A DNA stretch of 64,000 nucleotides from Pseudomonas sp. B21-040. GTDB taxonomy: Bacteria; Pseudomonadota; Gammaproteobacteria; Pseudomonadales; Pseudomonadaceae. The position numbers were made by a program, and so were the translations under genes. The notes under the pieces were generated by a model that saw only the letters and a list, made by a program, of their open reading frames with translations, did not search any database and was not told where the DNA came from. This document shows positions 40,054 to 49,219 of the stretch, in pieces. The number at the start of each line of letters is the position of its first letter. The first letter of the stretch is position 1. The stretch covers positions 4,457,501-4,521,500 of the forward strand of contig NZ_CP087176.1 in NCBI RefSeq assembly GCF_024748695.1, in the 5' to 3' direction.

Positions 40054-40872
40054 CTAGCTGCGGGCAAATTCCACGGCTTTGTGAAACTGCTCATCCGTGG
40101 GCCTTACACCGGTGTACAACACAAACTGCTCCAGTGCCTGGATCGCGATCACTTCCAGCCCCGTGATGACTCGCTTGCCTTGCGCACGACCGCTCACGAT
40201 CAGCGGCGTTTCCGAGGGAATTGCCACCACATCGAAGACAGTCTGCGCGCTGGCAATCGCGTGCGCATCAAACGCCAGTTGATCAGCTTCCGGACCGCCC
40301 GTCATGCCAATCGGTGTGACGTTGATCAGCATTTGCGGGCGCTGTGCGCCCAGTTCCGCTTGCCATTTGTAGCCCAGCGACTCAGCCAGGGCGCGTCCGG
40401 CGCGTTCATTTCGGGCGACGATCAAACCGTTTTTGTAGCCGCCATCACGCAACGCGCTGGCCACGGCCTTGGCCATGCCGCCGCTGCCGCGCAGGGCAAA
40501 GGTCGACTCTTTGGGCACTTCGTGGGTCTTGAGCAGTTGTTCGATGGCAATGTAATCGGTGTTGTACGCCTTTAAATGGCCATCGGTATTAACGATGGTG
40601 TTGATTGATTGAATGGCCGCCGCCGAGGCGTCCAGTTCATCAACCAGCTCGATACACGCTTCCTTGAACGGCATCGACACCCCGCAGCCACGAATGCCCA
40701 AGGCGCGAATACCGCCGACAGCGCCGGGCAAATCCTGGCTGCTGAAGGCCTTGTAATAGAAATTCAGGCCCAGTTGTTCATACAGATGATTGTGAAACCG
40801 CAGGCCGAAGTTGCCGGGGCGCCCCGAGAGCGACATGCACAGCTGAGTGTCTCGGTTGGGGTTCATCTGCAT
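40054..40872 (-). CDS. Shikimate 5-dehydrogenase-like protein
   Basis: 272-residue AroE-family oxidoreductase. The substrate domain has the catalytic Lys in VSMPFKEAC and the Asp in LKAYNTDY; the NADP domain has GSGGMAKAVASAL in place of the usual GAGGxxxA. The family includes AroE, YdiB and other quinate/shikimate-type dehydrogenases, and Pseudomonas carries several paralogues, so I do not call it aroE. Forms an operon with the downstream cupin gene. GGAG lies before the ATG. Confidence 0.82.
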   Translation of the reverse strand: MQMNPNRDTQLCMSLSGRPGNFGLRFHNHLYEQLGLNFYYKAFSSQDLPGAVGGIRALGIRGCGVSMPFKEACIELVDELDASAAAIQSINTIVNTDGHLKAYNTDYIAIEQLLKTHEVPKESTFALRGSGGMAKAVASALRDGGYKNGLIVARNERAGRALAESLGYKWQAELGAQRPQMLINVTPIGMTGGPEADQLAFDAHAIASAQTVFDVVAIPSETPLIVSGRAQGKRVITGLEVIAIQALEQFVLYTGVRPTDEQFHKAVEFARS

Positions 40873-41118
40873 GAAACTTTCTCCTTCAATAGCACTTTCA
40901 GATGGACGGGATTAGCCAATCCATCGGGTCTGATCGATCATAATCAAAGGCCTGCGCGAGGTAGCGCGGGTCCGTCAGGAAACCGGTACAGACCTTACAC
41001 AAAATTTACCTATCGGCCGTGCTGTTTTTCAAAAAAAAGCTGTCTTAGAGGTATCCCCGCGACAATCCTTGGGTCTATTGCAGACGCAAGCGCCGGGTCG
41101 AAAAGACGAGGATTTATC

Positions 41119-41493
41119 ATGAACCGTAAAATCACCACAGTGGCCTTGCTGATCGGCGCACTCGCTGTCGCAGGGCAGGCACAAGCCCATGGCGGTGGTT
41201 GTGGTAACTGCTGGCAAGGTCCGGCGATTTTTGGTGCGCTCGTCGGCTCGGCCATTGTCGGTTCGGCCGTGATCAACGCCAACCGGCCGGTCTATGTTCA
41301 ACAACCGGTTTACGCTCAGCCGGCGCCGGTTTACATGCAACAACCGCCACCGGTTTATTACCAGCCTGCACCGGTCTACGTGCAACAGCCGGTCTACTAC
41401 GCCCCGGCACCGGTTTACTACGGTCCCCCACGTGGTTATTACGGCCCGCCGCGCGGTTACTATGGCCCTCCCCGTGGTTATGGCCACTGGTAA
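41119..41493 (+). CDS. Secreted Pro/Tyr-rich repeat protein
   Basis: 124 residues with a signal peptide ending AQA near residue 23. A short Gly/Cys segment (HGGGCGNCW) and a small hydrophobic stretch (IFGALVGSAIVGSAVI) are followed by repeats: VYVQQP/VYAQPAP/VYYQPAP units and then three copies of PRGYYGPP. GAGGA is placed 7 bases before the ATG. Similar Pro/Tyr repeat proteins are found in many Pseudomonas, of unknown role, perhaps envelope or matrix. A strong terminator follows. Confidence 0.78.
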   Translation: MNRKITTVALLIGALAVAGQAQAHGGGCGNCWQGPAIFGALVGSAIVGSAVINANRPVYVQQPVYAQPAPVYMQQPPPVYYQPAPVYVQQPVYYAPAPVYYGPPRGYYGPPRGYYGPPRGYGHW

Positions 41494-41505
41494 CAACATT
41501 CCCCG

Positions 41506-41532
41506 GCCCCGCCTCAACAGCGGGGCTTTTTT
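41506..41532 (+). terminator. Terminator of the Pro/Tyr repeat gene
   Basis: GCCCCGC/GCGGGGC stem, 7-base loop, six T. Confidence 0.88.
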
Positions 41533-41644
41533 GTGACCGTTCGTCGGCGAACGTCTGGATAAATCGCGTCAAGGTCGCTGTGGGGACAGAGTGGGTGGTT
41601 CAAATGGGCAAGATTGACATGACCCGCCCTCGCCTTGCGCCAAA

Positions 41645-41662
41645 CGGTCATATTTTTGTCAT
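41645..41662 (+). promoter_or_regulatory. Pho-box-like site
   Basis: CGGTCAT, ATTT, TTGTCAT: two 7-base repeats spaced by 4 bases, each 6/7 to the PhoB consensus CTGTCAT (direct repeats 11 bases apart). It lies 62 bases upstream of the 64-residue gene, a plausible position. Confidence 0.5.
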
Positions 41663-41724
41663 ATCAGGTCCGCAAGCTTGGATCTGTCCGCAAACAACAG
41701 GTTGATAACAACAAGGACGACCTC

Positions 41725-41919
41725 ATGCCTACGCAAAACCCGCACCGCATTGTCGGTTTGTGCACTTCCAGCAAGGTGTACAACGCTTTGACCGAACTCA
41801 AGCACCTGGAAGGCCATCGCAGCGCCAAGTTTCTTTCGCTGCTGGCGGAAAACCTGGTACGCAAGGGCCTGCTCAACGAACACGAAGTGGTTCACATGCT
41901 GGATCTGGTCGTCGACTGA
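41725..41919 (+). CDS. 64-residue conserved-type small protein
   Basis: MPTQNPHRIVGLC start, then a predicted helix-turn-helix-like pair of helices (SKVYNALTELKHLEGHRSAK and FLSLLAENLVRKGLL) and an acidic end. AAGGA lies 7 bases before the ATG at 41725. Composition is that of a folded helical protein rather than a random frame. No family known to me. The Pho-box-like site upstream suggests regulation by phosphate supply. Confidence 0.7.
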   Translation: MPTQNPHRIVGLCTSSKVYNALTELKHLEGHRSAKFLSLLAENLVRKGLLNEHEVVHMLDLVVD

Positions 41920-41995
41920 GGCGAACACTCATCGGCGTCAATGACCACTATCGAACGTGTTGATTGTCCGTTCCTGCGCGAAGTCCTTAAGGTAG

Positions 41996-42014
41996 CTCCA
42001 TAGATTGATGGAGG
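41996..42014 (+). promoter_or_regulatory. Hairpin covering a ribosome-binding site
   Basis: CTCCAT (41996-42001) pairs perfectly with ATGGAG (42008-42013) across a 6-base loop, hiding most of the GGAGGT ribosome site of the next gene. Confidence 0.45.
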
Positions 42015-42019
42015 TACTT

Positions 42020-42202
42020 ATGTCCCAGGTTCAGATCATGTCCGTTATCGGCAGCGCCGTTCCCTCATCGCTTAGAGAACTGGGTTTGCTTGCCTGTTGG
42101 TATCTGGTGCAGGACGGCGAAGCGATCAGCGGTCCGCTCACCTCGCTACCCGCCGCCCAGGCCTTGTCGCAGCGCATCGGCCAAGGCCTGCTCAGCGCCT
42201 AA
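42020..42202 (+). CDS. 60-residue hypothetical protein
   Basis: Start MSQVQIMSVIG, with a central segment LRELGLLACWYLVQDGEAISGP and C-terminal helix LPAAQALSQRIGQGL. GGAGGT lies 5 bases before the ATG at 42020. No known family. It ends 4 bases into the convergent permease gene, and its ribosome site may be held in a small hairpin. Confidence 0.6.
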   Translation: MSQVQIMSVIGSAVPSSLRELGLLACWYLVQDGEAISGPLTSLPAAQALSQRIGQGLLSA

Positions 42203-43260
42203 GGCAACTGCACCCGCGGTTTGGTTTCGATGAAAATGTCCCAACTCGACATGAACAGGGCCGCGATCAGCGGCCCGATAACGAAACCGTTGAGGCCAAA
42301 GATCGCCAGACCGCCCAGTGTCGAGATGAGGATGAGGTAGTCCGGCATCTTGGTGTCCTTGCCCACCAGGATCGGTCGCAAGACGTTATCCACCAGGCCA
42401 ATCACAAAAACCCCGTACAGCCCCAACGCCACACCCTGCCAGATCGCCCCGCTGAGCAGGAATAACGCCGCCACCGGCGCCCAGACGATCCCTGCCCCCA
42501 CCGCTGGCAACAGCGACAAAAACGCCATCAGCACCGCCCAGAGCAACGCGCTCGGGATGTCCAGAAACCAGAATATTGCCCCACCCAAAGCGCCCTGCGT
42601 GATCGCCACCAGCAGGTTGCCCTTGACCGTCGCCCGCACCACGCGATTGAACTTGAGTTGCAAGCGACGCTTCTGGTGCTCCTCCAGCGGCACCGCCGCG
42701 CGAACCTTGCGTGCTAGTTCGGCGCCGTCACGCAAAAAGAAATAGAGCAAATACAGCATGATGAAAAAACTCACCACAAAATCAAACGTGCCCTGGCCGA
42801 AGCTGAACGCCTGAGTGGCGAAAAACTCATTGCCCGTCACCGCGCTCTTGATGATTTTCTCCCGCAGCCCGCTCAATTCGCCCACCCCGAACCGGTCAAG
42901 CAGGTGCTGGAAGTACGGCGGCAGGCTGTGCTTGAAATGCGAGACGAACCCGGCGATATCCAGCTCACCACTTTCGATGCTTTTGTACAGCGTGGTCCCC
43001 TCTTGAACCAGCAGGAAGCCAAGGATGATCACCGGCAGGATCGCAATCACCAGACAGATACTGAGCGTGAACAGTGACGTCAGGTTGCGCTCCCACCCCA
43101 GTTTCAATTGCAGTCGGCGCTGCATCGGCGCAAAGAGGATGCCGAGGATCACCGCCCAAAACACCGCACCGTAAAACGGCAGCAGAATCCAGATGAAGGC
43201 GGCGGTCACCAGCCATAGCAAGATCACCAGTGATCGGTTGTGTACGGTTTCTTCGCTCAT
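42199..43260 (-). CDS. AI-2E family permease
   Basis: 353-residue inner-membrane protein with about eight helices, of the PerM/YdiK/TqsA family. The start SLVILLWLVTAAFIWILLPFYGAVFWAVILG and the late PILVGKDTKMPDYLILISTLGGLAIFG are diagnostic. Family members export autoinducer-2 or act as Na+/H+ antiporters; substrate not predictable. Stop overlaps the end of the convergent 60-residue gene by 4 bases. Confidence 0.9.
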   Translation of the reverse strand: MSEETVHNRSLVILLWLVTAAFIWILLPFYGAVFWAVILGILFAPMQRRLQLKLGWERNLTSLFTLSICLVIAILPVIILGFLLVQEGTTLYKSIESGELDIAGFVSHFKHSLPPYFQHLLDRFGVGELSGLREKIIKSAVTGNEFFATQAFSFGQGTFDFVVSFFIMLYLLYFFLRDGAELARKVRAAVPLEEHQKRRLQLKFNRVVRATVKGNLLVAITQGALGGAIFWFLDIPSALLWAVLMAFLSLLPAVGAGIVWAPVAALFLLSGAIWQGVALGLYGVFVIGLVDNVLRPILVGKDTKMPDYLILISTLGGLAIFGLNGFVIGPLIAALFMSSWDIFIETKPRVQLP

Positions 43261-43438
43261 GTCCGGTCCGTGTCAGTGCGCAGGGGGACGCAGGCTCTTG
43301 TACTGACGAGCCTTTCTGATACTTAGTCCGCCACGGTTCGCGCGAGTGCCATCCGTTTGTTCATCAAGCATAGATCCAGATCAATAAACCCCTCGGGCAA
43401 GCCGATTACGCTCCCTGGCTTTTGCGACCGACACTGCC

Positions 43439-44764
43439 ATGACTCCCCTCGCCCCCGAACTGCTCGCCCCTGCCGGCACCTTGAAAAACATGCGTTATGC
43501 CTTCGCCTACGGCGCCGATGCGGTGTACGCCGGCCAGCCGCGCTACAGCTTGCGGGTACGCAATAACGAATTCGATCACGCCAACCTCGCCCTCGGCATC
43601 AAGGAGGCCCAGGCCCAGGGCAAGCGTTTTTACGTGGTGGTGAACATTGCGCCGCATAACGCCAAGCTCAAGACCTTCCTCAAGGACCTGGCACCCGTAA
43701 TCGCCATGGCGCCGGACGCGCTGATCATGTCGGATCCGGGCCTGATCATGCTGGTGCGGCGACACTTTGCGCAGATGCCGATTCATCTGTCGGTGCAGGC
43801 CAACACCGTGAACTGGGCCAGTGTCGAGTTCTGGCAGCAACAGGGGTTGAGCCGGATCATCCTGTCGCGGGAACTCTCGCTGGAAGAAATCGGCGAAATC
43901 CGCGAACAGGTGCCGGCCATGGAGCTGGAGGTGTTTGTCCATGGCGCGTTGTGCATGGCCTATTCCGGGCGCTGCCTGTTGTCGGGCTACATGAACAAGC
44001 GCGATGCCAATCAAGGCAGTTGCACCAACGCCTGCCGCTGGAAATATTCGGCGCAGGAGGCCACGGAAAATCAGCTCGGCGAAATCGTCCAGCAATATCA
44101 ACCCGAACCGACCCTGGGCCTCGGCCCCCCCACCGACCAGGTGTTCCTGTTGCAGGAAGCCAATCGGCCAGACGAACTGATGCCGGCCTTCGAGGACGAA
44201 CACGGCACCTACATCATGAACGCCAAGGACCTGCGCGCCGTTCAGCACGTCGAGCGTCTGACGCACATGGGCGTGCACTCGCTGAAAATCGAAGGCCGGA
44301 CCAAGTCCCATTTTTATTGCGCGCGCACTACGCAGGTGTATCGCCGGGCCATCGACGACGCCGTGGCCGGGCAAGCATTCGACCGCAGCCTGATGACCGA
44401 CCTGGAGTCGTTGGCGCAGCGTGGCTACACCGAAGGATTTTTGCGACGGCATGTGCATGACGAATACCAGAACTACCAGAACGGCAGCTCGGTGTCGGAA
44501 CGACAGCAGTTTGTCGGTGAACTGACCGGAGAGCGCCGCGATCGGCTGGCTGAGGTCAAGGTGAAAAACCGCTTTGGCCTGGGCGATCACATGGAACTGA
44601 TGACCCCCAAGGGCAACTTCCATTTCGATTTACATCAGCTTCAGAACGCCAAAGGCGAACCGATTGAAGTCGCGCCGGGGGATGGGCACACGGTGTACTT
44701 GCCGATTCCGGATGCGGTGGATCTGAACTTCGGATTGCTGATGCGCGACGTCCGCGTGACCTGA
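43439..44764 (+). CDS. trhP: U32 family tRNA hydroxylation protein TrhP (YegQ)
   Basis: 441-residue prephenate-dependent tRNA uridine hydroxylase factor, which makes 5-hydroxyuridine-34 in tRNA. The U32 signature is complete: ELLAPAGTLKNMRYAFAYGADAVY start, EVFVHGALCMAYSGRCLLS with conserved Cys, and the NQGSCTNACRW Cys cluster for an iron-sulfur centre. Length and motifs match YegQ rather than UbiU/UbiV. No ribosome site is seen before the ATG, so the start is moderately sure. Confidence 0.92.
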   Translation: MTPLAPELLAPAGTLKNMRYAFAYGADAVYAGQPRYSLRVRNNEFDHANLALGIKEAQAQGKRFYVVVNIAPHNAKLKTFLKDLAPVIAMAPDALIMSDPGLIMLVRRHFAQMPIHLSVQANTVNWASVEFWQQQGLSRIILSRELSLEEIGEIREQVPAMELEVFVHGALCMAYSGRCLLSGYMNKRDANQGSCTNACRWKYSAQEATENQLGEIVQQYQPEPTLGLGPPTDQVFLLQEANRPDELMPAFEDEHGTYIMNAKDLRAVQHVERLTHMGVHSLKIEGRTKSHFYCARTTQVYRRAIDDAVAGQAFDRSLMTDLESLAQRGYTEGFLRRHVHDEYQNYQNGSSVSERQQFVGELTGERRDRLAEVKVKNRFGLGDHMELMTPKGNFHFDLHQLQNAKGEPIEVAPGDGHTVYLPIPDAVDLNFGLLMRDVRVT

Positions 44765-44785
44765 GCTCCAAACACGAACGGAACC

Positions 44786-44806
44786 CTGTGGGAGCGAGTT
44801 TGCCAG
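44786..44806 (+). repeat. Truncated REP half-site
   Basis: TGTGGGAGCGAGTTTGCC, the outer half of a P. fluorescens REP, without its inverted partner. It separates trhP from the convergent LysR gene. Confidence 0.5.
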
Positions 44807-45670
44807 TCACGCGAACTCCTCGCGCAGCATCGCCACAAACGCTTCGCGCGCCGGGTGAACCCCGGCGTTTTCATGCCAGTAAAACAAATTGTCGATAGCC
44901 GTCAGCTCAGGAAATTCATACCCCGCGCACCCCGCCCCCTTGGCGTACTGATCAAACACCCCTTTGGGCACTAACGCGACACCGGCACCCGCGCTGACAC
45001 ACCCGACAATCGCGCCATAACTCGCCAGACTGACAATCGGCAGCGCCAGCCCCTGACGCAACAACCAATGTTCCAGCGCCGCCCGATACGGACAACCCTG
45101 GGGCCACATGAAGACGGTCTTGTCCTGCAAATCCGCAATGCTGTGCACCGCTCCCAGCGACGTTGAGGCAATCAACAAAAGCTCTTCGCGGTACATCGGT
45201 GTGCGCTTGAGTTGAGCGCGCTCGACATCCACGGCGACGATGGCGCCGTCGAGCCGGTGGTTGAGTGTGTCGTCGAGCAATTGGCCCCAGCTGCCCGTGG
45301 TCAATTCCAGCGCAACTGCGGGATAGCGCTTGTGGAATTTCGCCAGCAGCCGCGGTAAGCGACCGGTGGCCGAGGACTCGATGGCGCCGATGCGCAGCGG
45401 CCCGGAGGGGTCGGCTGACGGGTCCAATGCGCGCTTGGCCTCAACGGTCAGCGCCAGAATTTTTGAGGCGTAGGACAAAAACGTTTGCCCCGCCGCGCTG
45501 ATGCGCAGCCCTCGACCCTCGCGCAGAAACAGCGCCACCCCCAATTCCGTCTCCAGCGCCTTGATCCGCGCCGTGATATTGGATGGCACGCAATGCAGCA
45601 ACTCGGCGGCCCGGGCGATGCTGCCGACATCGGCCACGGTCTTGAACATGCGAATCTGCGCCAGCTCCAT
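44807..45670 (-). CDS. LysR family regulator
   Basis: 287 residues. The winged helix begins MELAQIRMFKTVADVGSIARAAELL; the effector domain follows from about residue 90. Divergent from the EamA exporter gene with a 98-base gap, the usual arrangement for a LysR protein that controls its neighbour. The start at 45670 (MELAQIR) is preferred over 45676 or 45724 as the standard LysR N-terminus. Confidence 0.9.
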   Translation of the reverse strand: MELAQIRMFKTVADVGSIARAAELLHCVPSNITARIKALETELGVALFLREGRGLRISAAGQTFLSYASKILALTVEAKRALDPSADPSGPLRIGAIESSATGRLPRLLAKFHKRYPAVALELTTGSWGQLLDDTLNHRLDGAIVAVDVERAQLKRTPMYREELLLIASTSLGAVHSIADLQDKTVFMWPQGCPYRAALEHWLLRQGLALPIVSLASYGAIVGCVSAGAGVALVPKGVFDQYAKGAGCAGYEFPELTAIDNLFYWHENAGVHPAREAFVAMLREEFA

Positions 45671-45768
45671 AATCATCACCAAAAGTGAACGGTCTACGCA
45701 GTATAAGTCAGTTGTGGAGAGCAATCCGAGTTCTGATACTCAATGCACCTACCTGATGGTGCACGACC

Positions 45769-46686
45769 ATGAATTCACGCACGCACGCTCCCCGCTCGCC
45801 CTGGAAAATCATCCTCGCGATGGCTTTTGTCGTCGCGTGCTGGGGCTATTCACCGACCGGCATTCATATCGGATTGCAGGCCTATGACCCCGGACACCTG
45901 GCACTGCTGAGGTTTCTGATGGCCTCGGTGTTCATGGCGGTCGTCGCCGCGTTCAAAGGCATCCGCCTGCCCAGGCCTCGCGACCTGCCGTGGCTGGTTG
46001 CTCTCGGGTTTTTCGCGGTGAGCCTGCATCACGTCGTACTGAACATAGGCCAGCAGCATGTCACTGCCGGGGCTTCCAGCGTGTTGGCACAATCGACACC
46101 GTTGTTCAGCACGCTGCTGGCGCGTTTTGTGTTCAAGGATCGGGTCAGCCTCTGGCGCTGGGGCTGCATCGTGTCGGGAATGATTGGCGTGGTGATTGTG
46201 GTGGCCGGTGATCACGGACTGGGCGGCCTCGATGTTTACGGTTTGTTGATCTTGCTGGCAGCAGTGTCCTGGAGTTTTTACTTCGCCTTGCAGAAGCATC
46301 ATTCCACGCGCTATGACGGCCTGACGCTGGTGTGTTACACGGTCTGGTCGGGCACGGCGCTGTTATTGATTTACCTGCCGGGATTGGCCAGCGAGGTCGT
46401 CAGCGCGCCGGTTCATGTGCAGTGGGCGGTGCTGGCGTTGGGCATATTTCCCAGTGCGCTCGCCTATCTGGCGTGGGCGTTTGTACTGGCCCATGTGGAC
46501 TTGAGCCGCGCAACCATGACGCTGTATCTGATCCCGCCGACCGCGATGGCCATCGCCGCTTACGCCTTGGGTGAACAGCCAACACTGATGGTCGGCGTCG
46601 GCGCCCTCGTGATTTTGATCAGTGTGCTGGCATTGAATATGGAACGACGCGCCACCGTTACCGCGAGCGGCCCGGTGCGCCCCTGA
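45769..46686 (+). CDS. EamA/DMT family transporter
   Basis: 305 residues with ten transmembrane helices in two EamA repeats; the first ends near ...QHVTAGASSVLAQSTPLFSTLLA, the second has ALGIFPSALAYLAWAF and VDLSRATMTLYLIPPTAMAIA. Probably an exporter of a metabolite or amino acid. The divergent LysR gene is its likely regulator. No specific substrate can be assigned. Confidence 0.9.
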   Translation: MNSRTHAPRSPWKIILAMAFVVACWGYSPTGIHIGLQAYDPGHLALLRFLMASVFMAVVAAFKGIRLPRPRDLPWLVALGFFAVSLHHVVLNIGQQHVTAGASSVLAQSTPLFSTLLARFVFKDRVSLWRWGCIVSGMIGVVIVVAGDHGLGGLDVYGLLILLAAVSWSFYFALQKHHSTRYDGLTLVCYTVWSGTALLLIYLPGLASEVVSAPVHVQWAVLALGIFPSALAYLAWAFVLAHVDLSRATMTLYLIPPTAMAIAAYALGEQPTLMVGVGALVILISVLALNMERRATVTASGPVRP

Positions 46687-46774
46687 ACGGCGGTAGCGCC
46701 GGGTTAAAGAATTACTGGGGGCTGCCGACCTTTTCAGTTCACATGTATGTGGCACTTATCGCCATGGATTGCCT

Positions 46775-48184
46775 ATGACCCGCTTTGTTGTTATCGGTTT
46801 GCTGACGTTGATTTCAGGTTGCGCCAGCAAGCCAATACCTGCCCCCGCGCCCAAGATACCGCCCATGACAACGGAGGAAATGCTCGACGAGCCACTGCTG
46901 ACTCACTCGGTCATGCGTGATGCAGACCTGCTCAGCTATCTGGTGAGCATTCCCGAGCGAAACATGAAAAACACGCAATCGACCTTGCAGATGCAAGCCA
47001 ACTGCGACGCCACCGGTGCCACCGCCCTGTTCCTCGACACACGTATCGTCTCCGGTTCCAGCACAGGGTCCTACAAGTCGCCCAAGAACACTCCATTGTC
47101 TGCGCCACTGCTGGCACGCCTGGCGCAGAACCCGAGCTTCGTCGATGCCTGCGCGGGAACGCCCCCTGCGGATTGGCGTGTGGCCTTGGGCGGCGACACG
47201 GAACGCCGGCTGCTGATCGACCGCAACAGCTTCAAGGCACAAGGCAGTTCCGTGTTGTTCTGGGGCGCGATTGATGAGCCGGCATTGCTCACCGACGCGA
47301 GCTATAAAGTGTTATTCGGACAAACTCGCAGCCGTTATCAAGTCGATTGCAAGGGCCAGACCTACCGCGTATTGAGCGAGTTCAAACTGGACGAAAAAGA
47401 CCAGATCACCCGAGGAACGCTGCTTGCCGACGCCCCGCAAACAACCTTCGAGCAAGGTGCGGATGTCCGGCCTTTGTTGAAAGCGGCCTGCGCCCCGGCC
47501 TCCCAACTGTCGACCCTGGCGCCCTACTCTCCCCGCCGTAAAGTGGCGCAGGTCTATCAATCCAGACCCGTTGCGGCAAACGTACTCAAGTCGATTGCCG
47601 ACCTGAACCTGGCACCGCCGGCCAAGGCGATCAAAAAGATCGAGATTCACTCGAAAAACGTCGGATACCTGGGCGGCGCGCCGTCGCAGAGCGAGCAACG
47701 CTACGAAATCGATCCACAAAGTGGCCAGTTGAAATTGCAGTGGCCTGGCAAGGTGATAGACACCTACTCGGTCAATTTCCGCGGGCTGTTGACGCTACGC
47801 CTCGACAGCCAATACACCGACCGAAAACTGCCCGTGTCATACGCAATCGATACCGAAAACCTCACATTCACCGGCGACTGGAGAACGATGGCTGTCGGTT
47901 CATCGTTGGGCTATCACATCACCCAACAGCGTCGCAGCACGCTCAAGGGCACCTCGCTCAACAGCGAAAAACTCGAGTGTGTGGTCGAGCGCCAGATTGA
48001 CGCCGTACAGGTCAACACTTCATTGCAAGGCGGCGCAAAAGAACTGGCGTGCACGATTGAAGGGGGTGAGCTCAAAGTGAGCGTGACGATGTATTACCTT
48101 CAGGATTACGGTTACTTCTTCCGGTCGCGCTATCAGGCTGGATCGATAACGGATGTGCGAACGACCTTGCTAGCTATCGAGTGA
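46775..48184 (+). CDS. Large hypothetical lipoprotein
   Basis: 469 residues, signal peptide ending LISGC (Cys16), then a Pro-rich linker (PAPAPKIPPM) and a long, mainly beta-type secreted part. There are several Cys (for example VDACAG, VDCKGQ, KAACAP, LECVVE, ELACTIEG) that could form disulfides. No known family recognised. The gene stands alone between the EamA gene and the glucarate locus. A TTG at 46769 is an alternative start, but the ATG fits better. Confidence 0.7.
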   Translation: MTRFVVIGLLTLISGCASKPIPAPAPKIPPMTTEEMLDEPLLTHSVMRDADLLSYLVSIPERNMKNTQSTLQMQANCDATGATALFLDTRIVSGSSTGSYKSPKNTPLSAPLLARLAQNPSFVDACAGTPPADWRVALGGDTERRLLIDRNSFKAQGSSVLFWGAIDEPALLTDASYKVLFGQTRSRYQVDCKGQTYRVLSEFKLDEKDQITRGTLLADAPQTTFEQGADVRPLLKAACAPASQLSTLAPYSPRRKVAQVYQSRPVAANVLKSIADLNLAPPAKAIKKIEIHSKNVGYLGGAPSQSEQRYEIDPQSGQLKLQWPGKVIDTYSVNFRGLLTLRLDSQYTDRKLPVSYAIDTENLTFTGDWRTMAVGSSLGYHITQQRRSTLKGTSLNSEKLECVVERQIDAVQVNTSLQGGAKELACTIEGGELKVSVTMYYLQDYGYFFRSRYQAGSITDVRTTLLAIE

Positions 48185-48225
48185 ACTGACACAGAACCTG
48201 TGGCAAGCGCCTTCGCCACACAGTT

Positions 48226-48939
48226 TCAGCCACCCGGTGAAAACCGGTCGCGGCTGTTGGTCAGGTGCAGCCACATCGCCGCACGCGCCGCATCCGGGTC
48301 TTGCCGTTTGATGGCATTGAGAATCGCCTCGTGCTCGAGGTTGGCAAGCTGCCCGAGCTTGCTCAAATCTGCCGCACCGCGCTCGACGGCGTTGACGCGA
48401 GTCCGGGGAATCATCGCACTGCCCAGGTGCTGCATGATTTCGGTGAAACACACATTGCCGGTGGCTTCGGCGATCAACAGGTGAAAACGCCTGTCAGCCT
48501 CGACGCAGCTGTCGTTATTGGCCAGCAGGCTTTGATAGTCGTCCAGCGCTTCACGCATTTGCGCCAACTGCGCTGGCGTACGGCGTGTCGCCGCCAATGC
48601 GGCGGCCTGAGTTTCCAGGCCCATGCGCAATTCCAGAATGCTGCGCACCCCCAGTGCAGTGTCGACATTCAACCGCAACCCTTGCTCAGGGGCACGCTCC
48701 AGCACAAAGGTGCCGATGCCATGTCGGGTTTCCACCAGGCCTGAAGCCTGCAACTTCGAAAGCGCCTCGCGCACAACGGTGCGACTCACCCCATGCTCCT
48801 GAACAATCGTGTTCTCCGACGGCAGCTTGTCGCCCGGCGACATCTGCCCGAGCAGGATGCTCTGGGTCAACTTGGCCACCAGGTCATGGGCCAGGTTGTG
48901 AGTGCGCTTGCGGGCAGGCGCGTCGAAGTCTTCTTGCAT
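48226..48939 (-). CDS. GntR family (FadR subfamily) regulator of glucarate genes
   Basis: 237 residues: winged helix (PGDKLPSENTIVQEHGVSRTVVREALSKL) and FCD ligand domain with the metal-binding pattern (DRRFHLLIAEATGN, LEHEAILNAI). Divergent from an MFS permease and gudD, so it is probably the local repressor relieved by a sugar acid. The start at 48939 (MQEDFDAPARKR) is chosen over upstream ATGs since GGAT lies before it. Operator candidate at 49015-49025. Confidence 0.88.
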   Translation of the reverse strand: MQEDFDAPARKRTHNLAHDLVAKLTQSILLGQMSPGDKLPSENTIVQEHGVSRTVVREALSKLQASGLVETRHGIGTFVLERAPEQGLRLNVDTALGVRSILELRMGLETQAAALAATRRTPAQLAQMREALDDYQSLLANNDSCVEADRRFHLLIAEATGNVCFTEIMQHLGSAMIPRTRVNAVERGAADLSKLGQLANLEHEAILNAIKRQDPDAARAAMWLHLTNSRDRFSPGG

Positions 48940-49014
48940 GGCGATCATCCAGAAACAGGGCTGGTTGAATCGTAGCACTGCGCCGGGCGGGAATCTCGAC
49001 TAAACCTCACCATC

Positions 49015-49025
49015 TTGTATGACAA
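49015..49025. promoter_or_regulatory. GntR/FadR-type operator
   Basis: TTGTATGACAA, an exact TTGT-N3-ACAA inverted repeat matching the FadR-subfamily pattern (TNGTNNNACNA). The sequence TTGTATGA recurs at 49149-49156, 60 bases before the permease start, and may be a second half-site. Confidence 0.55.
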
Positions 49026-49219
49026 CACTCAACAAAACAACCAAACAGCCCCTTTAAAGACACAAGCACAGCCCTGAAACAGAAGCCGCATCTGCCAAAC
49101 AAGTGCCATTTTGTTGAGCAACACCTATTGCGAAGCCAAAAAACCTAGTTGTATGATGTCTATCAACAACGCAACACCAGATACACCCCGCATAACAATA
49201 ACGAGTGGGAGAAAATCCA

